Shown here: one piece after another, positions 62,401-64,000 of the stretch | Numbering within the stretch: position 1 is the stretch's first letter | Layout of the letters: the number at the start of each line of letters is the position of its first letter | DNA from: Enoplolaimus lenunculus | Taxonomy: Eukaryota > Nematoda > Enoplea > Enoplida > Thoracostomopsidae | Direction: 5' to 3' | Length of the DNA stretch: 64,000 nt | Assembly: GCA_030248215.1 (NCBI GenBank) | Contig: JASANG010000427.1 | Coordinates: forward strand, 1 to 64,000 | The notes under the pieces: generated by a model | Seen by the model: the letters and a program-made list of their open reading frames with translations, nothing else | What the model was told of the DNA's origin: nothing | Database searches by the model: none | Made by a program: the position numbers and the translations under genes

Positions 62401-64000
62401 TAGCGAAAAGCTTAGGTTTCGATTCCATTGTGCTCCTATTGAATGGCACGAAAACAAAAATTTATTAAATATTCTAAGCTTCAACATTTAAAACATAAAA
62501 TTTTTAACAGAGCAGCATACCAGAATATCCATTGAAAATATCCCGAATTTAATCAGGGTACGACCGGATATCCGGTTCCGGTTTAATATCCGGCAAAAAC
62601 TGATATCCGGTTACGGTGTGCGGTATAAACCTACCGGATACCGGATATTTACGATTGTGGTGCCGAATATCATAAAACTGCTTTTACAAGTGAGCGTATT
62701 GACATCTTGCTGCAATTTCATTTCTGAGCAAGTCAAGAAGCTCAAGTTTTGATAAATTCAGTTACTTTTCACTTATGTAATTGAGTGAGAGTTAAACGGT
62801 TTTTGCATTAAATAGTTTAAGTTTATAAAAATAAAACATACAATATCCGGTATCCGGTAAATTATTATCCGGTCGCACCCTCAATTTAATACAAAACCTT
62901 AATTCCGGTTGCATTCTGCTACAATTATATTTGAATTGGAGTTGTACTAAACACGAATATTCATGATAACATTTGCGAACGTTCAACTAATTGTAGTATC
63001 ACAATAAAAACCTCTGCAGCAGCATGTTCCAATGACATTAGTTTGCCTTCAAGTAGTAGTTTAAACTATTTTTAATGACAACGTGGGTGTTGAAGAGTTT
63101 AGTTGGCAATTGAGTTGAATAGTTGCTGCACAACACTGCATAGAGTCTTTTATTACTAGTGGTGCTGTATTGACTCGCTGAACTCCAGCTGTATCATATT
63201 TAGCAGAATTCATCACTTCACAAATGGGATATGTAGGTGTAATATTTTATAAATAACGCAATAAGTTTTAATCGTTTAAATACTTGTGAAGATACACTCC
63301 GACTTAGAACGGCACCCTATGCTGCTTATAATTACATCTAGGCGTCGCACGTGTTTGTAGGCGAATTGTCAAAAGTGAAAAGTCCGTTTTCGTGGAGTGT
63401 CATCAACTATCATCTATTGTATATGGCATGCGTTGGATTTGCGTCGTTCTTGTTCACGTTGTTATTTGAATACTGGCGGTATAGAAAGTAAACGCTGAGC
63501 TTATGTTTTTTTTTATTAAAATGTGTTTTTAAGGCATCGAGAACATACATTTTACTTTACTTGCAAAATTCTGAATATTAATTCATTTTAAAATATTTAC
63601 AATGACCGATTTTTTATTATTATTATTGGTTTTTCCGCGGAGAAACGTTAATATGCCAAATACATTGAAAGTTAATGATACGGTATATAGCACTTTAGTA
63701 TTGCTGCTTTAGTGCAATGAGTGTATGAATGGATAATCGTGGATATAGTTCTATGGATTATTTTGGTTGTGATACTTGAGTGGGAAAAGTCACAACATTT
63801 AAACCTTTCAGTGCAAAATATTGGTAACATGCCGTGGTTTAGCCTACTTCGAGTGTTATTTTGTTTGTTTCAGAAGAAAAGTTCAAACAGTTGCAACAAC
63901 GCCATATCAAGAAGAGATGTTGCGCATTGACTCAGATGTTCGCGCAGAACGCCGCCGTGTTGAAAGTGGATATGCGGATGCTGATATAGTAAAAGTTCAC
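16239..64000 (+). CDS. ABCA2: ATP-binding cassette transporter, subfamily A, ABCA2-like (41 exons; 3' end outside window)
   Basis: This is a full-length-type ABCA transporter, a family of lipid exporters or translocators; ABCA2 in vertebrates acts in endolysosomal membranes. Exons: 16239-16304, 17965-18058, 18333-18450, 20871-21028, 21288-21409, 22999-23337, 23655-23849, 24203-24316, 24589-24690, 25362-25424, 25712-25894, 26022-26151, 26374-26489, 26920-27048, 36966-37067, 37387-37549, 38109-38281, 38599-38705, 38915-39029, 40238-40428, 40998-41179, 42273-42584, 42980-43165, 43524-43673, 44068-44225, 44609-44762, 45209-45412, 45931-46181, 46664-46802, 47480-47695, 48223-48521, 48966-49210, 50091-50269, 51244-51460, 58222-58327, 58609-58781, 59042-59159, 59311-59483, 61250-61524, 63361-63487, 63874-64000. 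All phases join, giving 6771 nt (2257 codons). Collinear similarity to human ABCA2 runs from [14 protein letters not shown] to [13 protein letters not shown]2 lies past the right edge. Confidence 0.95.
18333..37549 (+). CDS. ABCA2: ABCA2 exons 3-16: first extracellular/luminal domain
   Basis: This is the large loop between membrane helices 1 and 2, about residues 54-731. Exon 3 starts with the family motif [14 protein letters not shown]. Later landmarks are ACSIVNGA (exon 11), [13 protein letters not shown] (exon 12), [17 protein letters not shown] (exon 13), the [16 protein letters not shown] block (exon 14) and [20 protein letters not shown] with [12 protein letters not shown] (exon 16), each aligned to ABCA2 in order. 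Exons 6-10 are the least conserved and rest more on clean splice sites and phase than on similarity. Several N-X-S/T sites are visible. The 9.9-kb intron 14 separates exons 14 and 15. Confidence 0.88.
18477..18604 (+). other. duplicate of ABCA2 exon 3, out of phase
   Basis: This 128-nt copy has the same acceptor (TTGTAG), the same donor (CTCGTAAGT) and most of the codons of exon 3 (18333-18450), including [14 protein letters not shown]. It has 10 extra bases near its end, so it finishes in phase 0 instead of 2. Joined to exon 4 it meets TAA at the second codon; joined after exon 3 it is also out of frame. It is either a dead duplicate or a poison exon. The upstream copy matches the family better at its 3' end. 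Confidence 0.85.
18608..18680. repeat. three tandem copies of a 24-bp unit
   Basis: The word AGTATTTGGGCTAGATTTGT recurs at 24-bp spacing directly after the donor of the duplicated exon 3. The first copy overlaps the donor GTAAGTATTTGG, so the donor sequence itself has been multiplied in part. Confidence 0.85.
19800..19952. repeat. short tandem repeats around TCCCGCCTCT in intron 3
   Basis: Three copies of ACTCATGTCCCGCCTCT followed by TTAGGAGGG, two of them ending in GCAGAAAAGCGTAC-like sequence, lie close together. The rest of intron 3 (18451-20870) shows no gene apart from the duplicated exon. Confidence 0.7.
20428..20482. repeat. (ATT)n microsatellite
   Basis: About 18 perfect TTA/ATT triplets in intron 3. 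Confidence 0.95.
21808..22088. mobile_element. foldback MITE with TA flanks in intron 5
   Basis: The ends AAGCCCGATTCACACGTGCAA and its inverted partner TTGCACGTGTGAATAGGGCTT continue inward with complementary GCGAGAACTTG/CAAGTTCTCGC and GCTGCAA words. TA lies on each side (21808-21809 and 22087-22088 region), so a Tc1/mariner-like mobiliser is plausible. A worn relative appears at 21550-21620. No gene is encoded. Confidence 0.7.
22500..22842 (-). mobile_element. hAT-like CCGGAATTCCGG MITE remnant in intron 5
   Basis: The right end reads CCGGAATTCCGGTTGCACCCT, the inverted terminal repeat of the complete element at 52352-52735, and the body (for example TTTACCGGAACCGGAAGGT and AGATTTTCATAATCCA) is the reverse complement of the copy at 50852. 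The left terminal repeat is missing. Confidence 0.6.
28447..29400. repeat. long interspersed repeat with ~170-bp inner repeats, copy 1
   Basis: It begins AACCAGTCGTAGCGGGACTA and contains several units with ATATGCAAATTAGCTATTAG, TCGGTTTTGGAGGTTTG and CGCACCCAAAAACCC. It ends with AAAATCGGTTCAGCCGTTCC and a (GGAC)n run. The final 29341-29365 stretch is a near-perfect hairpin, AAACTCCGAG / CTCGGAGTTT. A second copy is at 39229-39985 in the same orientation. No protein is encoded and the transposon class is unclear. Confidence 0.75.
29400..29490 (+). repeat. half copy of an inverted-repeat element
   Basis: AGTAGTTATACCCCCATGGG and GGCTGTCCCAGGGAGGGTCTTC match one end of the element at 35267-35472. 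The partner end is absent. Confidence 0.6.
30309..30566 (+). pseudogene. PWWP-like domain stretch in the fossil region
   Basis: [20 protein letters not shown] resembles the start of a PWWP domain, a module that binds methylated histone and DNA. A lysine/glutamate-rich segment follows. It lies directly after the integrase-like end. No host gene context is present. Confidence 0.5.
30899..31324 (+). pseudogene. NADAR (YbiA-like) domain stretch in the fossil region
   Basis: The protein carries [46 protein letters not shown] and LLNTGNR, the succession typical of the NADAR/YbiA (DUF1768) family, proposed to act on ADP-ribose or riboflavin intermediates. The domain looks nearly complete. Its place beside a retroelement fossil suggests capture by a mobile element; this is inference. 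Confidence 0.65.
31398..31772 (+). pseudogene. SGNH/GDSL-hydrolase-like stretch in the fossil region
   Basis: [20 protein letters not shown] carries the GDS block of SGNH hydrolases, followed by [10 protein letters not shown] and [12 protein letters not shown], the expected positions of the second and third family blocks. Related fragments in opposite orientation occur within the direct repeats at about 32770-32970 and 34690-34890. Confidence 0.5.
31728..32215. repeat. tandem repeat of 125-160 bp units
   Basis: The block ATTTTTATTGGTTATTTTAA followed by GGATAAGATGTGCTCGA and AAAGAGACAAATTT recurs at about 31729, 31894, 32018 and, in part, 32187. Units differ in length; a C-run and an A-run separate two of them. 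Confidence 0.8.
32221..33096 (-). repeat. ~0.9-kb direct repeat, left copy
   Basis: It is almost identical along its length to 34099-35016 (start TTCCTCAAACGTAGTAAAAT; end GACACTT/AAGTGTC and ATTAAAGTCATGCAAAA). It includes an SGNH-like fragment readable on the minus strand. The two copies enclose about 1 kb with minus-strand reading frames, so an LTR pair or a tandem segment duplication are both possible; I saw no clear tRNA primer site. Confidence 0.8.
33134..34105 (-). pseudogene. reading frames of unknown function between the direct repeats (fossil element)
   Basis: Minus-strand translations include [20 protein letters not shown] and a basic, serine-rich tail ([20 protein letters not shown]) such as is seen in nucleic-acid-binding proteins. 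No family was recognised. Given the flanking repeats they most likely belong to the same mobile-element fossil, perhaps a gag-like part; this is a guess. Confidence 0.35.
34099..35016 (-). repeat. ~0.9-kb direct repeat, right copy
   Basis: It is the partner of 32221-33096, offset by about 1878 bases, with a small number of differences and a short insertion. A piece of it recurs in inverted orientation directly downstream at 35040-35145. Confidence 0.8.
35040..35145 (-). repeat. inverted fragment of the direct repeat
   Basis: TAATAATTTCTCTTTTTATA through CTCCTTATTCTTGTTCTGCT is the reverse complement of about 34505-34610. Confidence 0.8.
35267..35472. mobile_element. inverted-repeat (MITE-like) element in intron 14
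   Basis: TAGTTATAACCCCTATGGGA with CCCCACGTAGGTGGCTGTCC at the left is matched in inverse by GGACAGCCTCCTACGTGGGG and TCCCATGGGGGGTTATAACT at the right. No gene lies inside. A half copy is at 29400-29490. Confidence 0.75.
37848..37870 (+). repeat. short hAT-like CCGGAATTCCGG fragment in intron 16
   Basis: GCAACCGGAATTCCGGCTCC matches the end of the MITE family whose full copy is at 52352-52735. Confidence 0.5.
38109..42584 (+). CDS. ABCA2: ABCA2 exons 17-22: end of first luminal domain and first membrane domain
   Basis: Exon 17 carries [15 protein letters not shown] and RGFVWIQ; exon 18 [12 protein letters not shown] and PYPCY. Exon 19 begins the membrane bundle with [20 protein letters not shown] and ends EKEQGLTE, followed in exon 20 by [19 protein letters not shown]. 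Exon 21 has [20 protein letters not shown] and STTAFGLG; exon 22 [30 protein letters not shown] and [15 protein letters not shown]. All are in the order and spacing of ABCA2. Introns are short to medium (about 0.2-1.2 kb); intron 19 contains a long interspersed repeat at 39229-39985. Confidence 0.95.
39229..39985. repeat. long interspersed repeat, copy 2 (intron 19)
   Basis: It has the same start (AACCAGTCGTAGTGGGACTA), inner units and GGACGGAC tail as 28447-29400, in the same orientation, with about 170 bases fewer. The two copies bracket exons 15-19 of ABCA2. Confidence 0.75.
41490..41580 (-). repeat. worn hAT-like CCGG repeat fragment in intron 21
   Basis: ATATTCCGGCTCCTGTTCGTGT and TTCCGGTAAAAAATC resemble the terminal part of the CCGGAATTCCGG family, ending near AACCCTG. 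Confidence 0.4.
42980..46802 (+). CDS. ABCA2: ABCA2 exons 23-29: first nucleotide-binding domain
   Basis: All ATPase motifs are intact: Walker A GHNGAGKT (exon 24, about residue 1161), Q-loop MCPQHNVLF (exon 25), ABC signature [12 protein letters not shown] and Walker [14 protein letters not shown] (exon 26), and H-loop STHHMDEAD (exon 27). Exon 27 continues with [18 protein letters not shown], and exon 29 has [20 protein letters not shown], the conserved end of the domain. Exon 28 encodes a serine-rich insert before the regulatory stretch. The intron after exon 23 starts with GC (43166-43167, GCAAG), a known minor donor; no GT donor keeps the family sequence. Confidence 0.96.
45060..45168. 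repeat. ATT-rich imperfect microsatellite in intron 26
   Basis: Runs of TTATTATT broken by TTG and TTTT lie just upstream of exon 27 (45209). The open frame across it (polyisoleucine) is an artefact of the repeat. Confidence 0.85.
47480..48521 (+). CDS. ABCA2: ABCA2 exons 30-31: linker and first helix of second half
   Basis: Exon 30 is acidic and weakly conserved, as expected for the cytosolic linker. Exon 31 begins with a serine- and cysteine-rich stretch, then [20 protein letters not shown] and a hydrophobic helix [16 protein letters not shown], matching the ABCA2 segment before its second luminal loop. Intron phases are 1 to 1 and 1 to 0. Confidence 0.9.
48966..58781 (+). CDS. ABCA2: ABCA2 exons 32-36: second extracellular/luminal domain
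   Basis: Exon 32 carries [20 protein letters not shown] and [12 protein letters not shown]. Exon 34 carries [14 protein letters not shown] and [19 protein letters not shown], exon 35 KIAVKHVAK, and exon 36 [20 protein letters not shown] and [13 protein letters not shown]. All align with ABCA2 in order. Exon 33 is less conserved and shorter than the human counterpart region. The acceptor of exon 34 is the weak TTTAAG and lies in a transposon remnant. Intron 34 is 6.8 kb. Confidence 0.9.
49830..49905. repeat. three tandem copies of a 25-bp unit in intron 32
   Basis: GTGGTCAACTCGGACCATGC recurs at 25-bp spacing; the third copy is partial. Confidence 0.9.
50852..51243 (+). mobile_element. hAT-like MITE remnant that runs into the acceptor of ABCA2 exon 34
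   Basis: It begins CAGGATGCAACCGGAATTCC and follows the complete element at 52352-52735 through TTTTACCGGAATTAAAAATT and a right-hand CATTTTCCGGTTCCGACTCC. The final inverted repeat is degraded to AATTTTCAATTTCTGTTT and is directly followed by AAG and exon 34. The pyrimidine stretch used for splicing therefore comes from the transposon. Confidence 0.7.
52352..52735. mobile_element. complete hAT-like MITE, CCGGAATTCCGG family
   Basis: The ends CAGGGTGCAACCGGAATTCC and its inverted partner (ending GGTTGCACCCTG) are perfect. They are flanked by the 8-bp direct duplication ATTTATAC (52344-52351 and 52736-52743). CAGGG ends and 8-bp duplications are hAT hallmarks. Multiple CCGGTTCCGG words make the ends strongly self-complementary. 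No transposase is present. Confidence 0.9.
57382..57500 (+). other. orphan exon-like segment in ABCA2 intron 34
   Basis: An open 119-nt segment ([20 protein letters not shown]...) lies between AAGCAG and a good donor GTAAGT. Its entry phase does not fit exon 34, it has no counterpart in ABCA2 and no recognised family. It could be a chance open stretch. Confidence 0.25.
59042..63487 (+). CDS. ABCA2: ABCA2 exons 37-40: second membrane domain
   Basis: Exon 37 encodes [20 protein letters not shown] and ends SSKAIHLQ. Exon 38 encodes [20 protein letters not shown] and LSLFVLYG-type sequence, and exon 39 [32 protein letters not shown] and [18 protein letters not shown]. For exon 40, the acceptor at 63358-63360 (not the AG at 63340-63341) restores phase and gives [11 protein letters not shown] at exactly the length seen in human ABCA2. 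Intron 38 is 1.8 kb and intron 39 1.8 kb. Confidence 0.93.
59484..61249 (+). other. ABCA2 intron 38, no recognised content
   Basis: The intron is AT-rich. Reading through the exon 38 donor gives an open stretch to about 59763, which has no ABCA2 counterpart and is ignored. Confidence 0.6.
61593..61700 (+). repeat. hAT-like CCGG repeat fragment in intron 39
   Basis: CAGGGTGGAACCGGAATTGA and later TACCGGACTCAGAACCGGGA belong to the CAGGGTGCAACCGG family; the element is short and lacks a clear right end. Confidence 0.5.
62554..62882. mobile_element. hAT-like MITE, GGATATCC variant of the CCGG family
   Basis: The left end CAGGGTACGACCGGATATCC is matched by a right end TTATCCGGTCGCACCCT. A perfect 8-bp duplication AATTTAAT flanks it (62546-62553 and 62883-62890). 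The internal palindromes are GGATATCC instead of GGAATTCC, so this is a separate subfamily. It lies in ABCA2 intron 39. Confidence 0.85.
63874..64000 (+). CDS. ABCA2: ABCA2 exon 41 (partial): linker before second nucleotide-binding domain
   Basis: The exon starts after TTTCAG with [15 protein letters not shown] and runs to the window edge at [11 protein letters not shown], which aligns to the ABCA2 stretch just before the second ATP-binding domain. The exon is open at its 3' end. Confidence 0.93.

Overview
This window is AT-rich, intron-rich animal DNA. It holds parts of two conserved genes arranged head to head, separated by about 9 kb of repeat-filled sequence. The left gene, on the minus strand, is kynurenine 3-monooxygenase (KMO). 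I can trace eight exons from the start codon at 7222 to 203, with all splice phases consistent; the rest lies beyond the left edge. The right gene, on the plus strand, is an ABCA-subfamily transporter closest to vertebrate ABCA2. I traced 41 phase-consistent exons from the start codon at 16239 to the right edge (about 2257 codons), ending in the linker just before the second ATP-binding domain. The host is an invertebrate metazoan; the sequence does not let me name the phylum (a nematode or other protostome is possible, but this is a weak guess).

Layout: 203-7222 is KMO, with PIF/Harbinger-like and hAT-like miniature transposons in and beside its introns. 7223-16238 is intergenic: a third Harbinger-like copy, a 99-bp tandem duplication, a composite satellite built from a piggyBac-like miniature element, a 46-bp minisatellite with misleadingly long open frames, and tRNA-like SINE fragments. 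16239-64000 is ABCA2. Its 9.9-kb intron 14 (27049-36965) carries a long interspersed repeat, a worn LTR-retrotransposon fossil of Ty3/Gypsy type with PWWP-, NADAR- and SGNH-like reading frames next to its integrase end, and a pair of ~0.9-kb direct repeats. Its 6.8-kb intron 34 (51461-58221) holds a complete hAT-like miniature element.

Within ABCA2 the order is: N-terminal membrane anchor, large first extracellular/luminal domain, first membrane domain, intact first nucleotide-binding domain (Walker A, Q-loop, signature, Walker B and H-loop all present), linker, second extracellular domain and second membrane domain. Points of interest are a tandem copy of exon 3 that is out of phase, a GC-AG intron in front of the Walker A exon, and an exon whose acceptor lies inside a transposon remnant. 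KMO (tryptophan catabolism, outer mitochondrial membrane) and ABCA2 (lipid export or lysosomal lipid handling) have no known direct partnership; nothing here shows co-regulation beyond their head-to-head placement.
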